The notes: generated from the sequence alone by a model not told the origin. Shown: positions 34,625 to 44,277, numbered from the stretch's first letter. The stretch: 59,021 nt of DNA from JBALVT01 sp045110675 (GCA_045110675.1 JBGCGJ010000062.1:1-59021); one strand, 5' to 3'. Numbers and translations: made by a program.

Positions 34625-35191
34625 ATGAAACGCCAATTCACTACACTCTTTTTGACGCTTACCCTGATTGCCCTCGGCGCATGCAGCAATAGCAGCAACC
34701 GCACCCAGAACATACCCGCAGACAATGTCTCCAGTTTAGAGGCTTCGGTGGATACCACTAAAATCTCGAATCTAGAAGCAGGAGCCAGCGATATCCAGAG
34801 TAAGCCGCAAGACACATTTAACATTGAGACTCCCACCTCAGGGGCGCGATTTAAACCCGGGGATACATTTACACTATCCCTAGTATTTTCAAATTTCGAG
34901 CTATTGCCACCCGAGGGACACAACGCAACTGGCGGGCATGATTCCGTAGACCACAGTAACCACGGCTCAGGCATGACCGACGCTCACTCCATGATTCGCG
35001 AGGGACACTACCATGTCTATCTGGATACTGAGGACGACAGCGCCGATCATGTAACCCAATGGATTCCCCGTATCGACTATACCCTGCCAGCTGATATTGA
35101 ACAGGGCGAGCACTATCTAAGAGTTAACTTGCGCGCACCCAATCACCACGCGCTGGGCATTGAAGCGAGAGTGAGCTTTATCGTCGAGTAA
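34625..35191 (+). CDS. His-rich outer-membrane lipoprotein, DUF4399-like fold possible
   Basis: A 188-residue lipoprotein: signal peptide with lipobox LGAC (Cys20), then SNSSNRT, a variant of the CSDSSDRRS tether seen in two other lipoproteins here. The mature domain (about 65-188) is beta-rich: FNIETPTSGARFKPGDTFTLSL, then a His-rich loop (GHNATGGHDSVDHSNHGSG, about 99-117), then EGHYHVYLDTEDD. The GHYHVYLD strand resembles DUF4399-type/superoxide-dismutase-like periplasmic domains. Metal (copper or zinc) binding is plausible from eight-plus His but is inference. It stands alone between two minus-strand genes. Confidence 0.68.
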   Translation: MKRQFTTLFLTLTLIALGACSNSSNRTQNIPADNVSSLEASVDTTKISNLEAGASDIQSKPQDTFNIETPTSGARFKPGDTFTLSLVFSNFELLPPEGHNATGGHDSVDHSNHGSGMTDAHSMIREGHYHVYLDTEDDSADHVTQWIPRIDYTLPADIEQGEHYLRVNLRAPNHHALGIEARVSFIVE

Positions 35192-35210
35192 AACAGCGTG
35201 CGGTGTGAAA

Positions 35211-36437
35211 TCAGCGCGGCATATGTTTGGCGAAAATTTGCTCGACGCGGCCTTCTAACCTTCGCTGCTCCAGCCAGGTATCCACGTAGTGTTTCCAGGC
35301 AATATCCTGAGGCAGCAAAAAGCCCTTTTGCGAAACACTCAGTGTTTGTCCGGGCATTGCCGCACACAGTCCCGATGACAGTCCCGATGACAATTGCGAC
35401 TGGCGCTGAACTTCTATCTGATCGGTAAACATCACATCAGCGCGGCCCTCGATAATCTCAGAAAATATCGTTCGGTTGTCGGGATGGAGTTTTAGTTGCG
35501 CCCTTTTAAGATGATGTCGCGCAAACAGTTCATTGGTTCCGCCGGGGTTGACTACTGCGAGCACGTCGGGTGAATCGATAGCATCTAGAGAGTTGAATCG
35601 AGAAACGTCTTCGCAACGCACAATAGGTGTCTTTCCGCCACGATGATAAGGGGCAGAAAAGAACGCTGTTCGCGCTCGCTTGAGATTGATTGATATGCCG
35701 CTCATGCCGATATCAAAGTTGCCCGCGTGCAAATCACTCATCAGCTGCGGCCACGAGGTTCTGACCCATTGAATTTCAACGCCAAGGGACTGCGCAAGAT
35801 CAGCGGCCAAATCAATATCAATACCCTGGTATCTATTTTCGGAAAAGCTCGAAAAAGGCAGGTAGTCCGCTGTGGTTCCAACTCTCAAGATACCAGACCC
35901 CAGTATCTGCTTAAGTTGATTGGGATAATGTTGCACGGCAGCCGCTGCTTCGGACAGCTTCTTCGCAGTAGCGGGACTCAAACCCTCGACCGTCAATTGC
36001 TCGGTAGCGAGAGTTTCCTCTCCCAAACTGCTGGCAATCCTTTTACCTAGCGCTATCAATTCAGGTCGAATTTCAGTGGTCAAGTCGCCGGGAGTGGGAG
36101 GAATCAGATTTGGATCTCGCCGCCACAGGCGAAACCAGTAGTGCTGAACCTCCTTGGCCGCTTCAATCTGGCTGCGAAAAAATGATTGCGCTGTACTTGC
36201 GACTAGTCCGTGCTGCAAGCTAAGTTGAGGAATTGAAGACAGCACCACACTTTCGCGCTTCAAATCTTCTATGGGTAAACCCGAATGCCACTTGTACGCC
36301 GCGACCTCCTTCATGTGGGAAAGCCGCTGAACGACCAGATCAGAAAGGTGGTCAGAACGAGCATTTGAGTGATTTGCCCAGGCCCCATGGCTAAGCGTTA
36401 AGGCGAAAAAGACTAGCAGTGTGCGAGCAAGCGTCAT
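35211..36437 (-). CDS. pheC: Periplasmic chorismate mutase (AroQ-gamma) fused to cyclohexadienyl dehydratase (PheC)
   Basis: A 408-residue secreted protein. Signal peptide about 1-21. Residues about 28-165 form a secreted AroQ-type chorismate mutase: LVVQRLSHMKEVAAYKW, PIEDLKRESVVL, LQHGLVASTAQSFFRSQIEAAKEVQ. Residues about 175-408 are PheC, a solute-binding-protein-like cyclohexadienyl dehydratase: LRVGTTADYLPF, TSWPQLMSDL, FDIGMSGISINLKRAR, VVNPGGTNELFAR, MFTDQIEVQRQ (probable active-site Glu). Together they would turn chorismate to prephenate to phenylpyruvate, or arogenate to Phe, in the periplasm. In Pseudomonas aeruginosa both are separate secreted proteins; here one polypeptide joins them. 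The ATG at 36437 gives the signal peptide. Confidence 0.88.
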   Translation of the reverse strand: MTLARTLLVFFALTLSHGAWANHSNARSDHLSDLVVQRLSHMKEVAAYKWHSGLPIEDLKRESVVLSSIPQLSLQHGLVASTAQSFFRSQIEAAKEVQHYWFRLWRRDPNLIPPTPGDLTTEIRPELIALGKRIASSLGEETLATEQLTVEGLSPATAKKLSEAAAAVQHYPNQLKQILGSGILRVGTTADYLPFSSFSENRYQGIDIDLAADLAQSLGVEIQWVRTSWPQLMSDLHAGNFDIGMSGISINLKRARTAFFSAPYHRGGKTPIVRCEDVSRFNSLDAIDSPDVLAVVNPGGTNELFARHHLKRAQLKLHPDNRTIFSEIIEGRADVMFTDQIEVQRQSQLSSGLSSGLCAAMPGQTLSVSQKGFLLPQDIAWKHYVDTWLEQRRLEGRVEQIFAKHMPR

Positions 36438-36693
36438 CGAAATTCGAGTCCAGAAAGTGTGTATGAAATTCTATAACTGCGAGCCCATTTCTCAAGGACT
36501 TGAGCACTGCAACTACAGACCCTCCCAAAACACAGGCTGTTGTTTTTTATAGATATATCGAATTGTATGCCTATCCAGCGCCGCCGTCACATCGACGAAA
36601 CCCAAATGTGTGTCTATCCTTCTTACACCCGCATGGGGGAGTATATTTCACAACCACTAATAAACAGCACTCTGTCCAGAGAAAGGAAAAACT

Positions 36694-36894
36694 ATGGCAA
36701 TCGCAAAAGTCACAGAAATCAAGTCATCCTCAAAACTCAGCTTCGATGATGCTGTTAAAGCGGGAATAGCAAAAGCATCTAAAACCATCGACGGTATTGC
36801 TGGTGCCTGGGTCAGCTCTCAGGAGGTATCCGTTGAAAACGGAGAAATTACTGAATACCGAGTCTTGATGAAAATTACCTTTGTATTAAAGTAA
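36694..36894 (+). CDS. Dodecin family flavin-binding protein
   Basis: A 66-residue dodecin: KVTEIKSSSKLSFDDAVKAG, GAWVSSQEVSVENGEI, YRVLMKITFVL, the three-stranded sheet and helix of this family, with the conserved Trp and Gln lining the flavin pocket. It assembles to a hollow dodecamer that stores flavin or CoA. AGAAAGGA lies upstream of the ATG. The 256-bp region before it (36438-36693) holds no other gene. A hairpin lies just downstream. Confidence 0.92.
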   Translation: MAIAKVTEIKSSSKLSFDDAVKAGIAKASKTIDGIAGAWVSSQEVSVENGEITEYRVLMKITFVLK

Positions 36895-36918
36895 GCGACG
36901 GAATTAAGTAAGATGAGT

Positions 36919-36944
36919 AGTAGGCTCAGAACACCGAGCCTACT
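36919..36944 (+). terminator. Hairpin after the dodecin gene, weak terminator or attenuator
   Basis: Arms AGTAGGCTC (36919-36927) and GAGCCTACT (36936-36944) pair perfectly over 9 bp with an 8-nt loop, 24 bp after the dodecin stop. Only a short T run (TTT) follows, so partial readthrough into the Kbp gene is likely. Confidence 0.5.
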
Positions 36945-36992
36945 CAGTTTGAAAACACACAGTAATGTAGGACTTTCTAAGGGAATATCATT

Positions 36993-37490
36993 ATGGGTAT
37001 ATTCGATTTTGTAACAGACGCAGGTGGGAAACTCGGCGGCGCGGTATTTGACATGCTGAACGATGAGGAGGACATCACCAAACCGGTGACTATTACTCCC
37101 GAGCGCATGAACGAATTACGTCAGAAAAGCATCACCGATAGCATCCTGGCGCTGGATACAGAGGTTGAGAATCTCAGCGTTTCAGTGGACGGCCCAACTG
37201 CAACCGTCGGCGGGAAGGTGGCGACCCAAACCTGCTGCGAGAAGGTCGTTTTAACTGCGGGAAATCAACACGGAATATCGCAGGTGGATAGTCAACTTGA
37301 GGTGGATAACCCTGAGCCTGAGGCAAAGTTCTACACGGTGCAATCCGGTGACACTCTGGGCAAAATCGCCAAAGAGTTCTATGGCAACGCCGGCAGCTAT
37401 ATGAAAATTTTCGAAGCCAATCAGCCGATGTTGACTGACCCCGATAAGATCTACGTGGGACAGGCACTGCGCATTCCAGCGGATTCTTAA
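36993..37490 (+). CDS. kbp: Kbp (YgaU)-type BON-LysM potassium-binding protein
   Basis: A 165-residue protein. N-terminal MGIFDFVTDAGGKLGG and helix, BON domain (about 40-105, VENLSVSVDGPTATVGGKV), and a C-terminal LysM (about 113-162, KFYTVQSGDTLGKIAKEFYG). The order and length match E. coli Kbp (149 residues), a soluble protein that senses cytoplasmic potassium. LysM here need not bind peptidoglycan, since no signal peptide is present. It follows dodecin on the same strand after a hairpin. Confidence 0.88.
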   Translation: MGIFDFVTDAGGKLGGAVFDMLNDEEDITKPVTITPERMNELRQKSITDSILALDTEVENLSVSVDGPTATVGGKVATQTCCEKVVLTAGNQHGISQVDSQLEVDNPEPEAKFYTVQSGDTLGKIAKEFYGNAGSYMKIFEANQPMLTDPDKIYVGQALRIPADS

Positions 37491-37569
37491 TCGGCCACAC
37501 CCTCAATACAGTAGCCCGTCCATTCGGCCGGGTTATCGTATTGGTGATCATTGACAATCAATAACAGAA

Positions 37570-38823
37570 CTAGGGCACGGCCAGGAAATTATCTAGCCAT
37601 CCCCCGTAGTCCACTCGCTCAACCGCCGCTATAGCTCGATTAAGTATCTCCTGCATCAGCAAATCATGTTCCTCATTGAGAGCGCCAAAGCCGATAGAAA
37701 CAACTATCGTCATCAGGGTGTGATAGCTGAAGCTTCTATAATCTCGCCACGTTTGCTCGGGATCAATCGCCGTACCATAATCGGCCCGCTTCGCAACATA
37801 GAAGTCTACTAAGTCCCGTTCGTGCTCAGCGAGTACGTTAGCCGGCAGAGAATCTATCAGAAAGTACTGAACATCACGCACCCCTTTGCCCCAGTGAACA
37901 GCTTGCCAGTCCAGCATCCCCATCTCATTGCCCGAAACGAAGAAGTTACCTAAATGGCTGTCACCGTGCAGCATAGACAGCGGCCCTGAAAACCAATATT
38001 CGAGTAGTTGATCCCAATGCTGCTGAGTTAACTGATAAGCGTCGGCAACCTCGGCGGGGATAATACCTGGAAGTTTTCTCATGCAGGGTTTAAGGGCCAT
38101 TGCGTTCAGGGTCTGGGAAACCAGGCGCATTCTCGGCGAGAGGAAAGGATGATACTGCATGGGCAATATAGCTTCCCGCTCTGAAGCGCTCAAATCATAG
38201 TGACAGGCGTGCAGGCGGGCAAAGGCATCCAAACACCGTCTGACCAAATCCAGAGACGGGCCCTGCAACATATCCGGGTTAGTGAACAGCTGTACATCTG
38301 GATCTTGGTGGAGGTTTTCCTGTATCAGAAAGAAACGACTGCCCTGAGATTTGGTCGCGTAGGTTATCGGCGTGCGCAGGGGAACTGTGTGAGCAACGGA
38401 TTTAAAAAACAAGGACTCCAGCTGCCACGACCCTATAACCGAGAAGAACCAACGCGTGCTCAGGGAGGCCATTGGAAGCTTGATGAAAAGACTTTGCGGC
38501 AGCAGCGGCTCGCCAAGCTGTTCGATTTCCACGACAACATTATTGCAGTTGCTACTAACAGAAGGAATGTTCAATATTTTCACATCTGAAATACTGACCA
38601 CACCGGAAACCGGTTCCACTCTATATCGATTGAGCCAGTCGCTTAACACCGAAGGTGTGACAGCTTGATCTGCCGAATAGGGCATCGCCATATCCAGCAG
38701 GTCTTTGCAGGCGTCAACAAACAGCCCAAACCCGCGAACGGCGGCCAACAATGCCAGTCTTGCGCTATCTATGATTTTCACAGTGCTTAAGTTTGATCCC
38801 ATCGAATATTGAGGCTCAGCCAT
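37570..38823 (-). CDS. Phosphotransferase (APH/ecdysteroid-kinase-like) family protein
   Basis: A 417-residue kinase-like fold. The catalytic loop MLHGDSHLGNFFV and MGMLDWQAVHWGKGVRDVQYFL are intact. The family position is near ecdysteroid-kinase-like/CHK proteins, which in bacteria often sit near lipid or steroid catabolism genes. The substrate is unknown. Alternative start at the Met eight codons in. It is divergent from the FAD oxidoreductase gene, with about 80 bp between. Confidence 0.82.
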   Translation of the reverse strand: MAEPQYSMGSNLSTVKIIDSARLALLAAVRGFGLFVDACKDLLDMAMPYSADQAVTPSVLSDWLNRYRVEPVSGVVSISDVKILNIPSVSSNCNNVVVEIEQLGEPLLPQSLFIKLPMASLSTRWFFSVIGSWQLESLFFKSVAHTVPLRTPITYATKSQGSRFFLIQENLHQDPDVQLFTNPDMLQGPSLDLVRRCLDAFARLHACHYDLSASEREAILPMQYHPFLSPRMRLVSQTLNAMALKPCMRKLPGIIPAEVADAYQLTQQHWDQLLEYWFSGPLSMLHGDSHLGNFFVSGNEMGMLDWQAVHWGKGVRDVQYFLIDSLPANVLAEHERDLVDFYVAKRADYGTAIDPEQTWRDYRSFSYHTLMTIVVSIGFGALNEEHDLLMQEILNRAIAAVERVDYGGWLDNFLAVP

Positions 38824-38903
38824 CCACCGCTATTGCTGGCATCGGACAAACTTTATAACATGTCCCATAACAAAGATATTCCAGCGGCCAGAGGCAATGC
38901 ACA

Positions 38904-40562
38904 GTGCCCAATCCCTTAAAACCAAATCCTAGTGATGAAGAGCTCGATGCCATCGTGATTGGCGCCGGGCACAACGGCCTGGCGACGGCGACAGTTCTGG
39001 CGCAAACCGGTAAAAAGGTACTTGTTCTGGAAAAGAATAACTATGTAGGTGGCATGGGGGGTACGCGAGAAATACTCAAAGGCTGTCAAAACGAGGTTGG
39101 AGCAAGCTGTCTCTTCCCTCTCTCCAGCGAGATAGCGGAATACTTTGATTTTCAGGCCAACGGTGTGGAATTCATTCCTCTTCCGGTTATGGCTGTCAAT
39201 CTCACTGGCTCCGACGGTCGGCCACTGGTCTTTTATAAAAATCCTTTGCGTTTGTCGCTGACCTTGCTCAACACATTCGGTTTCGGTGCAATGTTAGGTT
39301 TCATTCGCCTGATGAAATTTTGCCAATACCCCGCCAAGATTCTGGATCGTTTTACCGCGAGAAAGGCACCGCAGAAACTCGAAGATATTATCGCCCAAAC
39401 GGAATCCAGAAGTCAGCGCGAGCATCTGGAATTAGCATTCAAGGGGTCGGCCATGGATATCATCGATAGGTTCTTCCCCGACAAGGTCAAACACAGAGAA
39501 TTGCGCGCCAACATGGCCTTTGCAGCGGTACAGGCAACCTATAAAGGGCCCTACACCAAAGGATCAGGATTATGCCTGGTCTACACCTTCGCCCAGGAAG
39601 GGTCCGAAGGTTTGATGCAACGGGTCAAGGGAGGTATGGGCAAATTGTCTGAATCTTTAGTGGCCCGAATCGAAGCGCACAAAGGGCAGGTCCGACTCAA
39701 GCAAACGGTGACCAGGATTATTCTGGATGGAAACAGGGCCATCGGAGTCGAGCTGAAGACGGGCGAGCAATTGTTGGCTGATACCATCGTCTCGAATCTG
39801 GATAAACCCGCGACCTTTGGTGGCTTACTGGCCGATCATCAACTGGAACCGACTACCCAGGAAAAAATTGACAACTTTGTCCACAAGGGCGCCTTCGTGC
39901 ATATGCTGTTCAAACTCAAAGGGCTACCTAGCTACAGCGATCATCTGCAGAAGCTCAACACGGTCCCAGGAGCAAAATTTGGCGGTGCTATGGTCATCGA
40001 CCCGGAAGAGATGCAGCAAGCCTACGAAGATTGCCTAAAAGGCTTACTCCCCAAGAAAATTCCACTGGCATTTCAAATACCGACGGTGATGGATTCAAGT
40101 CTCGCACCGGAGGGTGTGCACATCGCCAGCGCCTACGGCTTTTATTTTCCCTGCGAGGCCCCCAAGTCCGAACGCGGGAAACTCAGGGATCAAATGGGTG
40201 ACATGATCATCGACCACATCTCCGTGCATATGCCGGATTTCCGCTCTCTGATCGAAGATACCGCCATTTTTTCCTCTGATCACTTTGCCAGCATGCACGG
40301 TGTAACCAACGGTGACTGGACTCATGGCGCCCTGCATCCCGACCAAATGATTGGCGAGCGCTGCCTGATAGACGGAACGGGGCACACCACGACGGTAGAA
40401 AATCTTTTCCTGTGCGGCGCATCCTGCCATCCCGGGCCGGGGGTTACATTTCTTCCCGGATATAACTGCGCCCACGAGGTAATTGATGCTAAAAGAAGCG
40501 TATCGATCCAAAACCCAGAAGTCGACGCGACAAGAGCTGAACGGAAAGTGAAAGCAGCCTAG
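38904..40562 (+). CDS. FAD-dependent oxidoreductase, phytoene-desaturase-like
   Basis: A 552-residue flavoprotein. N-terminal dinucleotide fold DAIVIGAGHNGLATATVLAQTGKKVLVLEKNNYVGGM (about 12-47); C-terminal FAD-contact segment FLCGASCHPGPGVTFLPGYN. It belongs to the NAD(P)/FAD-dependent carotenoid-desaturase/PYROXD2-like family. Without other carotenoid genes around, carotenoid synthesis is not implied. The start is GTG at 38904 with GAGG about 9 nt upstream; a nearby ATG is out of frame. Confidence 0.85.
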   Translation: MPNPLKPNPSDEELDAIVIGAGHNGLATATVLAQTGKKVLVLEKNNYVGGMGGTREILKGCQNEVGASCLFPLSSEIAEYFDFQANGVEFIPLPVMAVNLTGSDGRPLVFYKNPLRLSLTLLNTFGFGAMLGFIRLMKFCQYPAKILDRFTARKAPQKLEDIIAQTESRSQREHLELAFKGSAMDIIDRFFPDKVKHRELRANMAFAAVQATYKGPYTKGSGLCLVYTFAQEGSEGLMQRVKGGMGKLSESLVARIEAHKGQVRLKQTVTRIILDGNRAIGVELKTGEQLLADTIVSNLDKPATFGGLLADHQLEPTTQEKIDNFVHKGAFVHMLFKLKGLPSYSDHLQKLNTVPGAKFGGAMVIDPEEMQQAYEDCLKGLLPKKIPLAFQIPTVMDSSLAPEGVHIASAYGFYFPCEAPKSERGKLRDQMGDMIIDHISVHMPDFRSLIEDTAIFSSDHFASMHGVTNGDWTHGALHPDQMIGERCLIDGTGHTTTVENLFLCGASCHPGPGVTFLPGYNCAHEVIDAKRSVSIQNPEVDATRAERKVKAA

Positions 40563-40742
40563 CCCGCACCTCACCCATCCTTCGCATTCATATACTCTTT
40601 GACACCATAGCACTCTTGCAAGTGCTGCCGCGCTGGTTGATCATAGACGTAAGCGCTACATAAACCGCTTCAATGCTGCTAAATGCTTAGAAAACGATCT
40701 ACCTACATTTTTACTGCCACGGGTTGCAAATAAACCATCGAT

Positions 40743-43373
40743 TTGAGCTTCAACAAGTCCCCTCGAACTCCCGGTGTTTTCCCGCACCCCTATCGCTCGA
40801 ATTCGAGATCAGTGTTGTTGTTTGTGGCAATCTCTCTACTGCAGTGGGCGACACCAATTTTCGCACAGGATTGGCTTACTCAGTTCTCCCCCAAATACCA
40901 GCGCATTTTGGATTCACCAAACGCAGACCCATCGGAGACCATTGAAAGCCTGCTCGCGATGGATGAAGGGACACTCACAGATCTCGAGAAGGCGCAGAGG
41001 GCCTATGTACTCAGCGATGCCTACGGCTTTCTCGTCTATCCGGTGGAGGCATTAAAATACGCGCAGCAGGCACTGGACATCGTCACTGTGGAGGAACAAC
41101 CCTGGTTGTTCCATAAAGCTAGCTTACGAAAGGCCAATGCACTGGTAATGAATGGTTTTGCCGCGCAAGGAATGGGGGCCACCAACGACGCACTGGCCTG
41201 GGCGGAAGCAAATGATCATTCAGCTCTCGCCGTTCATGCTCACGCCGAAAAAGGCAATCTTTTGCTTGAACTACAGGACTACTCTGGTGCACTGGAAAGT
41301 CAACTACGCGCCTATAAAATTGCTGAGACGGAACCCGATTCAATAAATCTAAAAGCGACAACAGCCGGGGCAATTGCTGGTGTTTACTATGTACGCGGCA
41401 ATTGGGAGATGGCTATCCCCTACTACGAAGAATCTCTGGCCCACGACAGAGTCACTGAGGATAAAATTGGCGCGAGCATATCCCTCTATGGGCTTGGTGG
41501 CGCATACAAGGGGTTGGGCGACCTGAAAAAGTCGGTAAGTTTTTATGAGGAGTCCGCTCAGATTTCCAAAGACGCGGGGGACGTCCAAGGGGAAGCCTAT
41601 GCGCTCAACAAACTGGCTGTAATCGCGTTTGAGCTCGGTCGCTATGAAGAGGCGGAAACACAACTGCTAAAAGCATTGGCTACGTTTGAAAAATCGGGAA
41701 ATACGCTGCTGCAAATAAGGTCTCACACTTCACTGGTCGACTTGTACCTAGAAACATCCAACATGGATAAGGCTAAATATCATCTGGATTTCGCTAAAAG
41801 CCTGTTGATACCTGAAGCGATGAAACTCGAGCGCCCTGAAGTCAGGGAAACCGAGGCAAAGTTCCTCTCGGCAACAGGCCAGCACCAACAAGCCTATGAG
41901 TTGCTCGCTCAAACCATGTTGCAGCACAAGGAAATTCTGAACCAAAAAAGCAACGAGCAACTTCACCAAATACGCGCAAGATATGAAATAGAGAGCGCTG
42001 AGCGAGAAAACCGCCTACTGGAGCAAGAAAACCAACTTCAGGAAGTAGAGTTACAGAACAGCTCCAACAGCATTACGCAGCTGCGTTTTATCATCGTGTT
42101 GTCGCTGCTTCTTAGTGGGACATTTGTGTATTTGATCTATCGCTCACGAATACAAGAACAAAGACTGGAAAATATGGTGAGGGAGCGAACTAAGGAATTA
42201 TCTTTCGCGCTCGACCGAGTGAGAGAATACGATCGGGCGAAAAGTCAGTTCCTGGCTAATATGAGTCACGAGATTCGAACGCCGATGAACGGTATTATCG
42301 GCATGGTCGAAATTTTGCAAAAAACTCCGCTCACAGAAAGCCAAAAACGCTTTGTCGGTTTTATCAGCAATTCCTCATCTCAGCTTCTCATCCTTATCAA
42401 CGACATACTTGATCTCTCAAAAATCGAATCTGGAAAAATTAAATTGGTTCCAAAGCGATTCGAGCTATACAATCTGCTGGACGAGACAGTCCAGTTCTAC
42501 TCCTCCGCGGCAAAGAAAAAAGGTCTGAGTCTTCAGTTTCAAGATCATACAAACCTCACTCAACAACTGATCGGCGACGAAGGCAGACTTCGCCAGGTAT
42601 TGGTTAACCTCATCGGTAACGCCATCAAATTCACAGAGGCCGGCGGGGTTATTGTCACAGTCAGCATAGCGGAAGAAGAGGAAAGCTCTGCGCTCCTATC
42701 TTTCTCCATTAGCGATACTGGAATTGGCGTTGATGATGATTTATTGGATACCATATTTGAATCTTTTTCCCAAGCAGATTCCTCTCCTGCCAGAGTGTAC
42801 GGTGGCTCTGGTCTGGGTCTAGCCATCTCACGGCAAATGGTTGAATTGCTAGGTGGGGAGATGTTTGTTGAAAGTGCGGTCGGAAGCGGGAGTACGTTTC
42901 GATTCACTGCCAAATTGGAGAAAGCGAGTGAAGACTCGAACAGAATCGAGCAGCCAGTTGCATCCTTGGAGAGTACTATGAAAGTGGAAAAACTCGCTGG
43001 AGCACATATTCTGATGTGCGAAGACAACGAGGTAAACCAGGAGGTCACGCGACTACACCTCGAGCGACTAGGCTGTCACGTGGAAGTTGTAGAAGATGGA
43101 CAAGCTGGATTAGAACATTTCGAGAAGGGTAGCTACGATGTGATTTTGATGGATTGTCAGATGCCGCGAATGGACGGATTTGAGGCCACTCGATCAATTC
43201 GCAAAATCGAAGCCCAGCGTGGTAACGGTGCACGAATCCCTATTGTTGCTATCACGGCATTCGCAATGGAAGGAGACCGGGAACGTTGTATAGATGCCGG
43301 TATGGATGACTATCTGAGTAAACCTTTCACGATCGAACGACTCGCCCAGGCATTGAATTCAGCTATATCTTGA
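40743..43373 (+). CDS. Hybrid sensor histidine kinase with TPR sensor domain and receiver
   Basis: An 876-residue protein. N-terminal export signal (about 23-41), periplasmic TPR array (about 60-370; for example EMAIPYYEESLAHDR, KSVSFYEESAQISKDAGD), coiled coil, membrane helix (about 440-462), histidine kinase with NMSHEIRTPMNG (His509 phosphorylated), ATPase NLIGNAIKF and GGSGLGLAI, and a C-terminal receiver with phospho-acceptor Asp804 (ILMDCQMPRMDGF). The start is TTG at 40743 with no clear ribosome site; a GTG about 22 codons on is possible. No separate output regulator lies nearby, so phosphate may pass to an unlinked partner. What the TPRs sense is unknown. Confidence 0.88.
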   Translation: MSFNKSPRTPGVFPHPYRSNSRSVLLFVAISLLQWATPIFAQDWLTQFSPKYQRILDSPNADPSETIESLLAMDEGTLTDLEKAQRAYVLSDAYGFLVYPVEALKYAQQALDIVTVEEQPWLFHKASLRKANALVMNGFAAQGMGATNDALAWAEANDHSALAVHAHAEKGNLLLELQDYSGALESQLRAYKIAETEPDSINLKATTAGAIAGVYYVRGNWEMAIPYYEESLAHDRVTEDKIGASISLYGLGGAYKGLGDLKKSVSFYEESAQISKDAGDVQGEAYALNKLAVIAFELGRYEEAETQLLKALATFEKSGNTLLQIRSHTSLVDLYLETSNMDKAKYHLDFAKSLLIPEAMKLERPEVRETEAKFLSATGQHQQAYELLAQTMLQHKEILNQKSNEQLHQIRARYEIESAERENRLLEQENQLQEVELQNSSNSITQLRFIIVLSLLLSGTFVYLIYRSRIQEQRLENMVRERTKELSFALDRVREYDRAKSQFLANMSHEIRTPMNGIIGMVEILQKTPLTESQKRFVGFISNSSSQLLILINDILDLSKIESGKIKLVPKRFELYNLLDETVQFYSSAAKKKGLSLQFQDHTNLTQQLIGDEGRLRQVLVNLIGNAIKFTEAGGVIVTVSIAEEEESSALLSFSISDTGIGVDDDLLDTIFESFSQADSSPARVYGGSGLGLAISRQMVELLGGEMFVESAVGSGSTFRFTAKLEKASEDSNRIEQPVASLESTMKVEKLAGAHILMCEDNEVNQEVTRLHLERLGCHVEVVEDGQAGLEHFEKGSYDVILMDCQMPRMDGFEATRSIRKIEAQRGNGARIPIVAITAFAMEGDRERCIDAGMDDYLSKPFTIERLAQALNSAIS

Positions 43374-43523
43374 GATCACGCAATAAAACAGGAACCAGGA
43401 GTGCATGCAAAGTTGTGCGCGAATGCTGTTTATCATCAATCGAGTCGCTCGGTAGGGTAAGAAAGGAAAGCAATACCCGGTAAACCCACTCCACCATCAC
43501 TTCCGGGCAATACCTGGTTGAGG

Positions 43524-44204
43524 TCAGAAGCCCGCTCGAGCGAGCTCGCTGAGTTTATTCAGCGAGGCCTCCATGGCTTCTCGGGCACGCTCGAGCTCGT
43601 CGGTGCGGGCTTTTTTATTCACCCATTGGGGCTCCCCCACGGCAATCACAATACGCGAAAACGGTTTGGGTATGATGAACTCATCCCAGGTCTTCAACTG
43701 CCAGTATGAGCTTGCCGCATACGCCACGGGTACCATCGGGCTTTGAGTCAGTTGAGCCAACATGACGGCACCGGGTTTGAAATACCGAGCCGGGCCCTTT
43801 GGCCCGTCTGAAGTTGTCACGGGTGAGACCTTGTCCCGCGTAATTATGTGGTACATGTCCTTCAGAGCACGCGCACCCGTGCGATTACTGGACCCCCTGA
43901 TAGCAACTGCCCCCCAGGATTCGACAATTTTTGCCGGAACTTCACCGTCAACCGAGGGGCTAACAAGAAATCCAATGGTTAAACCGCGCTGCTGCAGCAG
44001 GCGCATATACCAAGAGCCAAAAATGTGCATTTGATGCCAGTAACACGGAATGATCGGTTCGCCTTTGGAGATGAGCTCCCGGCTGTACTCATCTCCGATA
44101 ATTTTATCGACTCGGCAACTGTGCCAAAAAGTATGAAGCATCAACTTCAAAACCGGACGCGCGATGGCATATCCCAGCTGACGGCCCCTGGTCATGGTGC
44201 GCAC
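43524..44204 (-). CDS. DUF374 lysophospholipid-acyltransferase-like protein
   Basis: A 226-residue protein of the DUF374/LPLAT group. It has an N-terminal basic-hydrophobic segment, IIPCYWHQMHIFGSWYM, with His-x5 pattern in place of HX4D, then TTSDGPKGPARYFKPGAVMLAQ, the usual DUF374 acyltransferase motif. It probably transfers acyl chains onto a lipid acceptor at the inner membrane. The start is GTG at 44204 with AAGGGG 7 nt before. It is divergent from the P450-FAAL pair (111 bp between starts), which raises a possible link to their acyl product. Confidence 0.82.
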   Translation of the reverse strand: MRTMTRGRQLGYAIARPVLKLMLHTFWHSCRVDKIIGDEYSRELISKGEPIIPCYWHQMHIFGSWYMRLLQQRGLTIGFLVSPSVDGEVPAKIVESWGAVAIRGSSNRTGARALKDMYHIITRDKVSPVTTSDGPKGPARYFKPGAVMLAQLTQSPMVPVAYAASSYWQLKTWDEFIIPKPFSRIVIAVGEPQWVNKKARTDELERAREAMEASLNKLSELARAGF

Positions 44205-44271
44205 TACAAAACCCCTTAGCTTTGGTTATATTGAGCATTATGTACCCAATACATTTGTGACTGACTGGCGG

Positions 44272-44277
44272 TATAAT
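44272..44277 (+). promoter_or_regulatory. Candidate -10 box (TATAAT) of the P450 gene
   Basis: A consensus TATAAT lies 38 bp upstream of the P450 ATG within the 111-bp divergent gap shared with the acyltransferase gene. No good -35 hexamer is seen at 17 bp, so an activator may be needed. Confidence 0.3.

Noticed and set aside
35047..35056. GTAACC-like sequence inside the His-rich lipoprotein gene as a second ECF promoter
   Set aside because: Lies in coding sequence without a CGAA at 16 bp.
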